A DNA stretch of 64,000 bases, taken from positions 44,211,461 to 44,275,460 of the forward strand of contig NC_056005.1 of NCBI RefSeq assembly GCF_018446385.1, given 5' to 3'. The position numbers and the translations under genes are program-made. The stretch's first letter is position 1; each line of letters opens with the position of its first letter. This DNA is from Zingiber officinale. Taxonomy: Eukaryota > Streptophyta > Magnoliopsida > Zingiberales > Zingiberaceae. Below, piece after piece: positions 1 through 11,295 of the stretch. A model generated the notes under the pieces. It was not told the DNA's origin. It saw nothing but the letters and a program-made list of their open reading frames with translations, and did no database searches.

Positions 1-1279
1 TACACCAAAATTCAAAAAGCAAAGGAACTAGAAAGATATTAATCTGTCAGAAGCGAAGAACTAAATGGATGTTACTGCAAAAGGGAGAAATCATTTGATT
101 TTAATGGAAGTTATCAGTTCTAGCATAGGCAGCATAAAGACTATTGAAGAGTCACAGAGAAGTGAAGGGGATTGTCTTCGCCGTCGGCGGAGGAGGCGTT
201 AGGGTGCTTCTCGGTGAGGGCGCGGTGGGGGAGTTGTGGCTGGCGGTTGAGAAGGCGGCATATGTTTTTTGGCCGGACGGATCTATAATAAATGATCACA
301 CAACCAAACTCAACATCTCAAATAATGTATACAATCAAGTCCACACAAATCTAGCACTAAAAACAACTTACCCTCGAGCCATATCTGATATCTCTCTCGG
401 AGGGCTCGGGAGGTTATTGTGGCGGTGAACTGGGACAGAGGAATAGGGCAATGCCAACACTAGAGTAAAGATCGGTTAGAGCAAACCTGGTTCGATCGTC
501 GAAGCTGCAATGTGTAGAGAGGCGCCGCAGGAGGTTAGATCTAGGGTTCAAACCCCTCTTAACCGGAGATCCACTAATGCAGGGTCGGCGACTCTAGGAG
601 AAGAGAAATCTCCGGATGGACTCCAGTGATCAGTGGAGAAGAGCCTTAGCCGGCGGTGGACGCTTGGTGCTAGCGCGATCGATTTCCTCGTGGCTCCGGC
701 GTCGGGGAAGAGTTAGGGCTCGGTGACGGCAACTATGGCGTTGATCGAAGCAAGGCACGACTCAATGAGGCTTCAGCCGACGTTGAGTAACTCTTGGCTG
801 GTGGTTATGTATGCGGGGAGAAGAAGTATCGCGGCGTCGATAGGCGGCGAGGATCAGCGTCGAGTTGGGAAGGAGGGGAAAGGGGAATCGGCAGTGGTGA
901 CCTAGCCACACGCGAACAAAAAATCTCTTTGTTCGTGATTTTTTTTTCGTGAAGTTAAAAAAAACTATTATTTTTTTGGGATTCAACAACATTCAATAGA
1001 CAACAGTTTAATAAAACTGTTGTATATTATCATGTAAGCAACGCTAAAAGACAACAGTTTTTTAAAACCGTTATCTTTGACATACATTAGACAACAGTTT
1101 TTTTAAAATCGTTGTCTTTGATATACATTAGACAACAATTTTTTAAAAACCGTTGTCATTTAAAAAAAATTATGGTGAACAACAACGGTTTTCAATAAAA
1201 TCGTTGTTAAATGGCAAAAACAGTTTCTCGAAAAACTGTTGTCTATTAGGTGTGGTTAAATCTAAAATTTCTTGTAGTG
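1..1279. mobile_element. CACTA-1: right end of a CACTA (En/Spm) transposon
   Basis: The element ends at 1279 with TTTCTTGTAGTG, the complement of the CACTACAAGAAA terminus typical of plant CACTA elements. Bases 1280-1282 (GTG) would be one copy of the 3-bp TSD; the other copy and the left end lie outside the window. Positions 1005-1250 carry subterminal repeats of the GACAACrGTTTT type. The insertion point is inside the Athila-like LTR: sequence resumes at 1280 exactly where the matching LTR reads on from about 59794. Bases 140-900 are GC-rich and gene-like (short ORFs at 144-428 and 723-905), but I recognise no protein; they may be internal promoter/leader sequence or captured host DNA. Confidence 0.85.
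1005..1250. repeat. CACTA-1 subterminal palindromic repeats
   Basis: About six units of AGACAACrGTTTT followed by AAAACCGTTrTCTTT, in both orientations, forming short hairpins. The same motif is found at both ends of CACTA-2 (5870-6060 and 13725-13985), so the two elements belong to one family. By analogy with En/Spm these would be transposase-binding sites. Confidence 0.8.
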
Positions 1280-1843
1280 GTGTCTTTTTAGCATGGTCAT
1301 GCCACGTGGCTTTCTATTTTGAGCCCTGAGAAGTGGCACGGTTGGGCCTAGGAGGAACGACTGGACCATTTGAATTTCTATTTTGAGCCTTAGGAAGAAG
1401 CACTGCCATGCCTAGGAGGCACAACTAGACCTTATAGCTTTCTGTTTTAAGCCCTAGGGAAGAGGCATGATCATGCTTGAGAGGTAAGGTCATGCTTGGG
1501 AGGCACAACCGAACCATGTGGCATTCTGGAACATCTGGGAGATACAGTCGTACCTGTGAGGCATGACCATGTCTTGGCTGAATAAGGCATAGTCGTGCTG
1601 GTGAGGCATGACCTTGCTTTGTTGAATTCTCTCCAAGTTCGCTCTAATGTCCAATATGCTTTATTTTTGCTCCAAAAATATGTCTTGTCAGTCAAAATAT
1701 GAAAAGATCAGATCTCCAAACTAATGGAGTAAAAGCAATGAAATCATAATGAAATAGGGTGTGATAAACTAAATCATACTCATAAAATGTAATTAAATGT
1801 ATGACAAGAAATGTTTAGAAACATGCATAATCTATGCATATCA
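1280..1843 (-). repeat. Athila-like 3' LTR, partial
   Basis: Read on the minus strand, this begins TGATATGCATAGATTATGCA just after the polypurine tract. It matches 59794-60295 of the right-hand LTR (shared blocks such as TTCTATTTTGAGCC and GAATTCTCTCCA). It contains palindromes such as GCATGATCATGC. The remaining roughly 1 kb of this LTR should lie left of the window beyond CACTA-1. Confidence 0.8.
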
Positions 1844-1865
1844 CACTCCAGACTTAAACATTTAC
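1844..1865 (-). other. Polypurine tract of the Athila-like element
   Basis: Minus-strand sequence GTTTAAGTCTGGAGTG lies immediately before the LTR start. It is near-identical to the tract of the related gypsy element at 35473-35490 (GTTTAAGTCTGGGGATG). This is the plus-strand priming site. Confidence 0.7.
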
Positions 1866-3054
1866 TTGTTCTCAAGCAAAAACTCACAATCTAGATTCAT
1901 GTATAGAAATGGTGCATCATATTCCCTAGTGAATCAGTCTAATTCTATCATATAGTTATATTGATAAGTATGATACAAAATTGTTTGAGTATGATCTAAG
2001 TAGAAGTTCTCCATGTTTAGTGCCATAGGTGATCTAACTGTTTCAAGTGTCATTTTCATAAGTTAGTTAAGTTGTCATCTAACAGTGTTCCTTATGCCTC
2101 TGGTACAAGCACTTACCTATCACATGTATAGTCCATCCCTCTCGAAGTCTACACAAGGTCTTAAATGATTGCTCAGAATCAAGAGAAACGTAACAGTTAT
2201 TTTTCCAATAATCTAACTCGGTCTCAAAAGAGTAACTTATTAGTTTTCACTCACACTAACTATTGTTATTATCCCTTATTCAAATTTTTTTTTATGCTTG
2301 TAAATGTAGCACTAGGACAAATATAGGGATTTTGATTTTTTCTAAATGAATTAACGTGGTCCAAGTTTATTTAGTAAACAAAATATAGTTGAGAGATCCC
2401 CTTAGAAGCATAAGTAATAGTCTGGTTTTATGAATCATGACTATTTTTAAAATTATTTACCACCAAAGTCAAGTATAGTATGAAAAAAATTCTTAAACTA
2501 GGGCAACACTCAAACTCTCATTGTAAAATATTGTCCACTTTATGCTATTATGGATAGGAAAAAATAGAACAATAGGTATATTAACATATCAAATCACAGT
2601 ATCATAAATATCTAAAATAAGTGTGCTAGCATTTTTACAATAAGGATAAACCACCAATGATATGATAACTGAAGCAACTTAAAATGCCACAATTGAAACA
2701 TAACCAAATCAAAACAAATTGACAACTGAAATAGAACTAAATCAAACCAAACAAAAGCAAACCAAGCTAAAACAAGCATATGTACATATGTACAAAACCC
2801 CCTAAACTTAGACACTTCTTTGTCCCAATGAAAAAGAATCACTAAGGTGGAGGAGGATGAGGAGGAAATCTACGAATGCGGGGTAATTTGCCAAGATGCT
2901 CATAGTACTGATAAAGAGTAGCGACCTATTGCCTCATTAAATCCATAAAATGTCTAAATTCCTCCTCGTTCTCCCACTCCCAATGTTGATGACCAAAGAA
3001 ATCAAAATCATAGTCTCAGAATTGATATGTCCTTCTAAAATGATCTCACACCTC
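1866..3054 (-). other. Athila-like 3' noncoding internal region
   Basis: AT-rich sequence between the 3'-proximal ORF and the polypurine tract. About 1870-2230 is recognisably homologous, in reverse complement, to 18300-18590 of the level-3 gypsy element, showing that the two share a 3' untranslated region as well as LTRs. I see no convincing reading frame; ORFs here are short and low-complexity. Confidence 0.6.
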
Positions 3055-3971
3055 CTAGAGCTGTTCTTCAGTCATAGCAAAATACCCCTCTAACATGTGT
3101 TGATGGGCAGCATGCTCCTCATAAAGGGTATTCAAAGAGGCATGGAAGTCAGAAAAGTAAAATTCAGAATGACCCATATTTCCATAAGCAAAAGAGTGTC
3201 TAGTTGGCTTGGGTCTAGAGGAGGAGGGTTCTGGTCGATCAGTGGGAGAGGGGGTATATTCAAGTGCACTATCCTTAATGACCCAATTGGCAGGATTTTG
3301 AATTGTAGCATAGTCAGGGTTATGTAGAAGAAAAGGGAATCCATTCTTCCTAAGAAAACCATAGGCATTCCTCTCCCGACAAATCATCTTCATCGTTAAG
3401 CAAGTGTCAAGATCAATCTTAGAATTACCATGTATAATTTTCATACCAAATAACTCATAACCCAGGTTTACAACTATGTGTGTAACAAACCTGCCAAACA
3501 CAATAGTGCCCAAAGATACCTTATCAGATCTCGCTAGGTTATGAACAAAATGGAACCCCGAATCATAATTGACCTTATTCAACATGGCCCAAAAGAAATA
3601 AAGTATATTTTCTGCACAACACATTCGTTATCACCACGATAAAAAATGGTCTTGCTTATAACACGGTGGAGGTAACGGAAAACTAGGTTTTGAAGGGATG
3701 AGGCCTTGGAAAGAGAAGAGGCATAGGATTCCTCCTCATCTATAATTTTTGTCCAAAAATCATTATTATTAAAAGAACAATGAAACCCACAAAACTCCTC
3801 AATGGGCAAACCAAAATAAGTATTAAAGTCATAAAGAGACCACTCATAATCATGATTCAATAAACGAAAACTAATCTTCCCCCCATCGTCACTATCAGAG
3901 GTGACATAGGTCTCAATTGAGCTTAAGAATTCTAGGGTGATTCTAAGGTAGGTTGGATAGCAGAGACTCAT
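3055..3971 (-). pseudogene. Athila-type 3'-proximal ORF (env position), frameshifted
   Basis: Two overlapping minus-strand frames (3971-3579 and 3624-3055) read as one protein with a single indel near 3600-3624. Visible segments are LEFLSS, ISFRLLNHDYEWSLYDFN, GLPIEEF, FRYLHRVISKTIF and then LYFFWAML. This pattern is typical of the plant retrotransposon protein encoded downstream of pol in Athila-type elements, related to the family called ATHILA ORF-1. Its function is unknown; it occupies the position of an envelope gene but I see no clear signal peptide or fusion segment. The upstream stretch 3972-4575 holds no recognisable domain. Confidence 0.65.
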
Positions 3972-4974
3972 TAAAACATTTCAACTTATGTTATTAATCA
4001 TCTAATCCATATCATCCCTAATTGCTAAGATATCCATAGTATAATTATTAAGATAACATATACATACAATTTTTTGAGTAACAAAAGAATCAAAATAGGA
4101 CTAGTGTTCATCGTTGTGAAAGACAATTCCATAAAAAATTTGACTACGTTCATCGTGTGTCTGACACTTTCCTTTATAGGTGACTTTTCCTTTGCCTTTG
4201 TTGTCTCCTCCACTAAATCCACTTCTCACAAGTCAAAAGGGGTAATCGATTAGTAGAAGAGGAGAGAATCAAGAAAAGAAAATTGAGTTATGGAGAGGTG
4301 TTGGTTGCTTGAGATGGGAGAGAAAGCAAGGGAAAAGAGTATCCTTGCTTGAGATCTTGTGTCCAACTTAGACTAAGATTAAGAGAGATTTTGAGGGAAA
4401 TCTTAAATAGGGGAGTTGGGAGATGGAGAAGAGACTTTCTTGGAGAGCTTTTGAGAAGAAGTGAAGAGGAAGGAAGCATATATCTTACTTTGGAATAGAG
4501 AGATCTAAGGTAGGAAGGAGAAAGAGTGGAAGAAGAGAGAAGAAAAGGGCACACGACTATGTGGATGTAAGACACTGTTGGTACCCCGTGGTAGTTTTGA
4601 TGTGATTAACCAAGTTAGGTTAGGTCCTATTAGTATTTAACCTCTATGTCTAAGTGTGCAGGAGCATAGGAGCACAGGAAGTCAAGCGAGAGACACAGCT
4701 AGCAAGAAGGACGACACGGGAGAAAGCTAATAGGCTCGGTGTGTCTGAGAGACGAGGTGCTACGGAAGAGTACACGGGCAGACAAGAAGGATGTGCGTGA
4801 TGGTACGAGGGATGAGAAGCCAAGAGGAAGACTACTCGAGGAGAAGGTCGAAAAATGGGTTCGAGTGAGCCCTATTTTGGTTGGCCGAAATCACCCAAGC
4901 GATCTGAGCAGCAAGAGAGTCAAAAGGGAGTTGCGAAGCTGCTAGAGGCGCCCTCAATGGAGTTAAAGGTGCCT

Positions 4975-5165
4975 CCACACCTTTCAGTGGGAAGGCGCCT
5001 TCAACAGGATTGAAGGCGCTTCAACCCACCATGGAAGCTGCCTTCAACCCTGTTGAAGGCGCCTTAGACTAGGAAAAAGTGAATGTTGACGAGGATAAAA
5101 TTTTATCCTCGCTTGTCTCGCTGGATGTGCCTTCCACCTTGTTAGAGGCGCCTTCTAGCCCTTGA
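4975..5165. repeat. GGCGCC-centred palindrome array upstream of the LTR TATA box
   Basis: Repeated arms GGCGCCTTCAAC and GTTGAAGGCGCC separated by 3-20 bases, in alternating orientation. The matching array in the 3' LTR is at 42300-42480. It could be a protein-binding array or an RNA hairpin; the sequence alone does not decide. Confidence 0.75.
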
Positions 5166-5182
5166 TAAGGTTTACTATGGGT

Positions 5183-5190
5183 TATAAAAA
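5183..5190 (+). promoter_or_regulatory. TATA box of the level-2 LTR
   Basis: TATAAAAA, with the matching TATAAAAAG in the 3' LTR at 42508-42516. The position, about 300 bp before the LTR end, fits a U3/R boundary downstream. Confidence 0.6.
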
Positions 5191-5486
5191 ACTCTCGGAC
5201 TTAGGAAATAGATCAACAACTCTTGTATTCATTTCCTAGCTGCTTTCTAAGCTTCCAACTAGTATAAAAGATTTCTCCACCTATAAAGATGGAGAATTTT
5301 AGTGCATTTACTTGCTTTAGATTAACAACCACCTAGGTTATAACAAAGTAACTCTTTTGATATCTTCTTTTTCATTTATTCTATTTTTAACTGCATTACT
5401 AATCTAAGTTAAAAGATCAGGAAAGGTTTTGTTTTATTTCTTAACAGGAAATTCACATCCCTCTTGCCGACCTACCTGGTCCAACA

Positions 5487-5500
5487 AGTGGTATCAGATC
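5487..5500 (+). other. Primer-binding site, level-2 element
   Basis: AGTGGTATCAGATC follows the LTR end directly. TGGTATCAGA matches the 3' end of plant initiator tRNA-Met, the usual primer of copia elements. Confidence 0.75.
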
Positions 5501-5543
5501 CCAACTGCTTTAGGAGGACTAACCGTCGAACGAAACACACGAG

Positions 5544-5837
5544 ATGGTCGGACCGAGTATCTACCCACCAAAATTTGAGGGGGAATTCATGAGATGGAAG
5601 AAAAGAATGAAGGTAGTTTTTTAAGATATATTTCGATTTACTGTTAATAATGGAATTTGGTTTTATAGCACTCGAGGGCAAAGAAAAATACCAATGGACG
5701 AAGAAGGAGCAAACCAACTTCGTGGCAAATGTCAAAGCAGAGTTTCATCTACTGAGCATCTTACCGCCACAAGAAGTCAATTGGATCGAAGCCTACGAGT
5801 CTGCCAAGGAGCTCTGGGAGATATTCCTAGAACTACA
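5544..5837 (+). pseudogene. Gag N-terminal part (UBN2-like), level-2 element
   Basis: The frame starts MVGPSIYPPKFEGEFMRWKK, breaks at about 5623, and continues from 5650 with WTKKEQTNFVANVKAEFH, ESAKELWEIFLELH. This is the typical N-terminal half of a copia Gag (a UBN2-type capsid). It is cut at 5837 by the level-3 gypsy insertion and resumes at 38594. Confidence 0.75.
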
Positions 5838-5869
5838 TGATATGCGTAGATTCACTACAACAAAAACAT

Positions 5870-6062
5870 TAAAAGACAACGGTTAAAAACCGTTATCGTA
5901 GGCCCTTTAAAATCGTTGTAATTGGCAGTGTTGTTAAAAGTGAGGGGGCTACGACAATGGTTTTAAACCGTTGTCTTTGAATAAAAAGACAACATTTTTG
6001 TAACGGTTTTAAACCGTTGTCTTTGAATGAAAAGACAACGGTTTAAAACTATTATTTTTAGA
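5870..6062. repeat. CACTA-2 left subterminal repeats
   Basis: Alternating AAAGACAACGGTTTAAAA and AAAACCGTTGTCTTT units forming hairpins. The array was split by the solo LTR and continues at 9075-9180. Confidence 0.8.
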
Positions 6063-6067
6063 GCATT

Positions 6068-9000
6068 TGTAACGACCCAATTTTCCCTATTTCAAGTTCT
6101 AAAAGTCCATAAAAATATTTGAAAATACTTTTAAAATATTCTAGAGATTTTTAGGAATTTTTAGAGTATTTTTACGTAATTTTTGGAGGTCGTTTAGTAT
6201 ATTTACAAAAAAGAAAGAAGTTTTGACCAAAAATGTTGAAGTTGAGACTCGAACCCAAAACCTCCGGCGGCCGAACTGCCTTAAGCGAACCAAGCCAACC
6301 AACTGATCCGCGGATATTTCGTGAAAAGATATGGAACGAAATATATTTAAGTTATAATAGAGAATAGAAATATAACCTAGGTATTATAGCATGGGTTAAT
6401 AGCGTTTGGGCATTTAATTACCCGAACCCTAACTCCTTCTCTTCTCCTCACGCCGCGCGATTCATCTTTGCTCGGGCGAAACGAAGTCGTATTAGGGCTT
6501 TGTCTCCGGCGCCGGCGAAAGGCCCTTTCCAGCCGATCTTCACCGTGCGTGATCACCTCGACGAGGGGAGCTCGGAAACGTGAAGAAGAGCCGAGATTTC
6601 AAGCTTCTCCCGAAGCCCTAGTTGCCTCCTTTCGGTTGTAAGTCCTAAAAGCAAGTGTAAGTACTACTCACCTGTGGTAGGAATTGCTCTGAATTTCAGA
6701 TTTCCGTTTCCTTGCTCACGGGAATTTCAGTGCTGAATTGATGAGGCTAGGGTTTGGTTTCATTCTTTTCTTCAATTGCTGCTTAGTTATTTTGCCATGT
6801 GTTCAAAGTTTTGGTTGGACCTTGTAGCTAATTTTCCAGGCGGCAGAGACAAGCTTTAGGGTTTTGTCCCTTACTTTCGGTTTTGTTGTGTCGAGTAGGA
6901 GTGTATGCTAGGGCCTTCCTTTCTTGCTATGGTTGCCAAGCCAAACAACCCTACTTATTGGCATGAGAACCTTGAGTTTTGTTATGGACATGCTTCAATT
7001 GTGATAACCCGAACAACCCTAATTTCCAGCCTATGGTTGTGTTTTAAGCATGCCTTTAGCTCTTAAATGTTGTATCCATGTATGTCTACCTGCTGCCCTT
7101 AAATTCCAGTTCTGAATTCTTTGTTATTTTGGTTAACATGAACATTCATATTATAAGGATTCGGAATTTGCTTGTTTTGCTACCTTATTTAGCATTCCAG
7201 TATTTGGTTCCTTGCTAAATCAGTAAGCAGGAACAGCCACATGTTCAGCACTACGGTTTGGATTTTTCGTTGTTATTTCTGAGCAGGTTCAGCTTAGTTA
7301 AGTGTACAGATCAGATTTTCTTATTAATCTAATAAGCATGCATAACCTGTTTTAGCAAATCCTGTTGGAGATTGATTAGTGGAGCAGCAGTAGCATTCAC
7401 TGCCACTTAATGAGCATGCACAACTTAGTATACTAGTATATTTAGATAGATTGTTTGTTGCTGTTTTAAGTGCAAGAATAACCTTGTTATAACAATTCAG
7501 AGTTAGCTTATTTTCCTACCCTATCCAGCATTTCAGTGATTGACTTTGCTCTATTTTATAGCATGATTAGTAAATTCAAAGTTGCTTTCTTTTACTCTAT
7601 TTTATAGCATGATTAGTAAGCTCAAAGTTGTTTTCTTTTGCTCTATTTTATAGCATGATTAGTAAGCTCAAAGTTGTTTTCTTTTGCTCTATTTTATAGC
7701 ATGATTAGTAAGCTCAAAGTTGCTTTCTTTTGCTCTATTTTATAGCATGATTAGTAAGTTCAAAGTTGCTTTCTTTTGCTCTATTTTATAGCATGATTAG
7801 TAAGTTCAGATTTGCTTTCCTTTGTTTTGTTTTATAACATGCTTAGAGAGTTCAGATATGCTTCCCTTATGTTGTTTTTATATAGCATGCTTGGTTAGTT
7901 GTAATCCTACACTTGTTAGATATATCTACAGGATTCTAATAAGCTCTAATCAAGGAGTATGAGAAGTATGAGTAAAGAAAAGACTAGAGTTTAGTTAAAA
8001 AGAAATAACTAGTAAATTAAAGTAAGAGGCTAGTACCCGACTTCCAAGGTTGTCATTAAATAAATCTAGGTGACCAATTCCAAGGTCTTGGCCCTGGTAA
8101 GACCAAGGTCTTTACCTCATAGGACTAGAGGCTCGCTACCTCAGTCACTATTAGAGAGCGCGCAAAACAAAGATGGTACTAAGCCTGGGCCTAAACAAGA
8201 AGAAAAGAAAAGAAAGAAAGAAGAAAAGAAGAAGAAAGTAAAAGAGAAATTAAAAGATTAATTTCTGGTATAAAGATATAAGAAAATGAAACAAGTATTA
8301 TGCTTAGAATCAATAGAAGTTAGTTTCTTTAATTCTGAGCCTACAGTAGTAGTTTCATTATTTTCCTATCAGTTAGTGAGCATGTTTAGTATTCAGTTTT
8401 ATTTCTGTATACCATGAGTACATGCAGCTTTGCTTTTAGCATTTCAGTTTTAGTATCGTTGCATTCTTTTTATGCACTTCAAGTTTTTGTGAGATAGATT
8501 AGTACTTACTAAGCGTTTCGCTTATAGTTTTATTTTTCCTCCTACTGCAGATAAAGGAAAAGCTAAGATATGAAAGGGAGGCGACAGGGTGGTGGTGGTG
8601 ATGAAGGTGTGTGATGACTGGACTATGGAGAGATCCAGAGTTTGCTAGCAAATCTTCAGGACCTATCTGTTTAGAGTTTATGTTTTAGTTCTCTTCTTAA
8701 ATACTATTATGAAGTTTTGTGCGATTGTGATTGAGTTTGATTCGTATTTGTAGCTTATCATGTCCTACTCTTGGAGTTATGTTTAGTTCTTATTGCTAGA
8801 CTAGTTTTCGTTGATTATAGTGTGATTTTATTACTGCGTGGTTGTGAAAAATGTGTTCCAGCCGCCTGTGGCTGCGTATATATTGTTTGTATTATGGATT
8901 TGGTCACCGGTACAGGGGAGACTCTGCCGAAATTTTTCAGTAGGAATTCCTCTCGGACCATGATAAATCTAAGTGTTGTTAATATTAGCATAAGTGACAC

Positions 9001-9069
9001 TAGTAAGTAGAGTATAGATAGGTAACAGTCGCCCTTAGAGAGTAATAGTAAGAAGGGTGGGTTGTTACA
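6068..9069 (+). mobile_element. Solo LTR, chromovirus (Tekay/Del-like) type, in CACTA-2
   Basis: Starts TGTAACGACCCAATTTTCCC and ends GGGTTGTTACA, with the terminal inverted repeat TGTAAC/GTTACA; TSD GCATT at 6063-6067 and 9070-9074. Length 3002 bp. The TGTAACGACCC start is characteristic of long chromovirus LTRs. No internal domain is present, so it is a solo LTR left by LTR-LTR recombination. It contains a 46-bp tandem array (7540-7830) and a purine-rich tract (8200-8250). ORFs in it (8070-8261, 8771-9010) look spurious. Confidence 0.85.
7540..7830 (+). repeat. 46-bp tandem repeat, about six copies
   Basis: Unit contains CTATTTTATAGCATGATTAG followed by TAAGCTCAAAGTTG and a T-rich spacer. 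Starts are spaced about 46 bp at roughly 7548, 7594, 7640, 7686, 7732 and 7777; flanking copies at 7830-7890 are decayed. It lies inside the solo LTR. Confidence 0.85.
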
Positions 9070-9074
9070 GCATT

Positions 9075-9454
9075 TTTACTGCCAGTTATAACCGTTTTTG
9101 GGGCTACGATAATGGTTTTTAACAGTTGTCTTTGAGGGTGATAGACAACAATAACGGTTTTAAATCGTTGTCTTTTAAATTATTATCTTTTAATACCAAT
9201 ATATCAAATTTCAATTTAAATATATAATAAAGAATCATAATCAAGAAAGAATATTCCCCACATTAATATCATTCAAAATGTTAGTTATACAAGAATTACA
9301 ATCACAAAAGAAGAAACATATCTTATGTTCAAATAAAATTTATCTCAATATAAATAAACAAATAAACTCCATTTACAACTAATGAACAATAGGCAAAAGA
9401 CTAGAAACTTGTGATGGTGGTTCATGCCATGTAGGATTGCACTTAATTATTGTC
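9075..9454. other. CACTA-2: end of left subterminal array and AT-rich 3' flank of the cargo
   Basis: 9075-9180 holds the remaining GACAAC palindromes. 9181-9454 is AT-rich without a recognisable frame; relative to the minus-strand cargo it is downstream, where a 3' UTR or terminator would lie. Confidence 0.5.
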
Positions 9455-10545
9455 AACCCAAGTCCCATCACAATCTTCAACTTGTAGGATTTTTTGATGG
9501 GCCTGAGCACAGACCAATCCAGCATATTTTGTCACCTCGAGCTAGTCTTGAGTCGCAATAACCTAAAAAACCAAATATAATCAAGATAGTAAGGATACAT
9601 TAAGGCAACTATACATAGAGCAAGAAATGAAGATTGACAAAATTACTTACCACTGTGATAGAAGGGATAGAATCTTCCCTAGGATGAGGATGTGTTACGT
9701 CAGCATCAAATATTATAGTTGGTTAGTCGCTACTAAGAGGAATGCGCCTTGACAATGCATCGACAAGAACTGTACCCCTTCCTCCAACCTATGAATCAAG
9801 CCTTAGTAACACAAAGCAGAACAAGAAAAATAGATCCACCTTCCACGTACTCACATTTCCATTGATCTAAAGGCCAACATTGGTAAGGTACTGTTTACTT
9901 ATCCTAAAAACATGCTTTGTGAAACAACATTGTGAAACTAAACTAAGGCCAGTCTCACATATCTGCTTTTGATCACCTGTAATAACTATAGCATATAATA
10001 ATAAAGCGAATAAGGAAAGGGAAAAAATTAAAGCTAAAAGGTTCAGCCAATTGATATTTGTCAACAAGCAAAAATATCAAGTTGTGTCGAACAAGATCAA
10101 GTGCAAGAAAGACATCATACCATAAAGAGAACCATCATTATCAGGCAATATTACAATGAACAAATCAAGCTCCTTTCCCTGAGGTTGGAGTATGGTCATT
10201 GCATCATAATAGCGTGTCGAAAGCGCTCTTTCAACATGATGAGGTCGAGCAATTAGAGGATGAAGTACAGGATCTAGAGAAAATTCCTATAAAACATGTA
10301 GATAAAAATAATGATCTATGTGTCTCTTCTTAAAATAAGATAATTAAGAATTAAGTTGCATGTAGTAAATCATATAATGTAGTAAAAAGTTGAAGTCATA
10401 CCATTCCTGATATTTGTCACATCTGAGCAAGCTCATGACAAAATCCCCTAGTCAAATTATCTTGCACATTCTTTACAAAATTGATACATGTCCGGCTATT
10501 CAATCTCCCACCATTTACCATTTTATACAAAGTTTAGAACAAGAT
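9455..10545 (-). pseudogene. Captured ARGONAUTE fragment (AGO1-like MID-PIWI exons)
   Basis: Minus-strand blocks match plant AGO1-clade proteins in order, separated by intron-like gaps. 10400-10545: [26 protein letters not shown]. 10110-10270: [18 protein letters not shown] then [20 protein letters not shown] and DNDGSLYG. 9870-9980: [19 protein letters not shown] then [12 protein letters not shown]. 9650-9790: GGRGTVLVDALSRRIPL and a [16 protein letters not shown] block. 9455-9560: EVTKYAGLVCAQAH. The conserved D-x-THPHP region holds the first catalytic Asp of the PIWI slicer. There are stops (after RIPLSSD, and in place of the W of the QDWPEVTKY block). The N-terminal, PAZ and distal PIWI regions are missing, so no working ARGONAUTE can be made. 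Retained introns argue for DNA-level capture rather than retroposition. Confidence 0.85.
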
Positions 10546-10599
10546 ATGAAGTAATAAGATGAGCTTAGATCATCCAAATGGCAATCAATGCTCTTCAAC

Positions 10600-10745
10600 C
10601 AAATGACTGGTTGGTTACATTTAAATATAGAATTGCTGCAGCATCTTTGGCGTTTGGTTTGCATACTACACAAAGAGCTGGTCTAAAGTATTGCAGATCA
10701 CCCTGCTGCCTCATCTACAAGGACATGCACACGTCAAGAAGTGGC
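10600..10745 (-). other. Unidentified exon-like block between AGO and hydrolase fragments
   Basis: A minus-strand frame reads RPALCVVCKPNAKDAAAILY, followed by LNVTNQ. It is more protein-like than its AT-rich surroundings, but I do not recognise the parent gene. It may be a fourth captured host exon. Confidence 0.3.
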
Positions 10746-10929
10746 AAATGCATATAGTTGTCTAAAATTTTCACTGCTTGCTTTTATTCAACAATCACCG
10801 CATAGAGATAGACATTAGATGAATAGTGTGACTATCCAAAAAGTAGTAAATTAAATATATCAACTTTTGATGCAGGCAAATTTACGAGAATATTTCATTT
10901 CACAGATAGGGAAGATCTGACTTACCCCC

Positions 10930-11180
10930 TTATTGTCATCTACTTTGCATTAGCATTAAATTCTTTGAACTCTGCAACATGTTGATCCAAGAACAACTGG
11001 ATTGTTCGCCAATACCAATCACGGCTAGAGTACCATGTATCCATGTGCATGCCATTTGGAAAATCCACAAATCTACAATCTAGTTATTTTCTATAGCTTT
11101 AGAGTGCAGCATCTGCATATGCAAAGGGGGAACTAATTCATCTTGCAACCCAGATAGAAACAATGCATGGACAAAATTAG
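10930..11180 (-). pseudogene. Captured C-terminal piece of a WAV2/BEM46-type alpha/beta hydrolase
   Basis: Minus-strand translation gives ALFLSGLQDELVPPLHMQML and, after an indel near 11080, FVDFPNGMHMDTW and YWRTIQLFLDQHV. This is the C-terminal region of plant WAV2/BEM46 (ABHD13-like) membrane hydrolases, with the acid-bearing SGLQDExVPP and histidine-bearing GMHMDTW motifs in the expected order. The nucleophile-elbow part is absent. It lies on the same strand as the NSF and AGO pieces. A 30-bp direct duplication (ATGCATGGACAAAATTAGTA) sits at its upstream edge, 11164-11215. Confidence 0.75.
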
Positions 11181-11295
11181 TAGGATATTACTAATGCATG
11201 GACAAAATTAGTAGGATAAATACTTAAAATGTTTTTTCATTTACAATTTAATAAATTGAGAACTTTTACTAAAATTGTTCTAGCATTCAACTCAC

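Larger units (their letters stand above)
4576..5486 (+). repeat. 5' LTR of the level-2 gag-only copia element
   Basis: It starts TGTTGGTACCCC and ends GGTCCAACA, 911 bp. Bases 4975-5165 hold an array of GGCGCCTTCAAC/GTTGAAGGCGCC palindromes directly upstream of TATAAAAA (5183-5190). The 3' copy is homologous throughout but visibly diverged. Confidence 0.85.

Noticed and set aside
3055..3971. An envelope glycoprotein gene
   Set aside because: Position fits env, but there is no visible signal peptide, cleavage site or transmembrane anchor; the residues match the Athila-type ORF of unknown function.
4739..4945. ORF in the level-2 5' LTR
   Set aside because: Lies within LTR sequence, is not conserved in the 3' LTR and has no recognisable domain.
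8070..9010. Lysine-rich and other ORFs in the chromovirus-type solo LTR
   Set aside because: Purine-rich low-complexity tract and chance frames inside an LTR.
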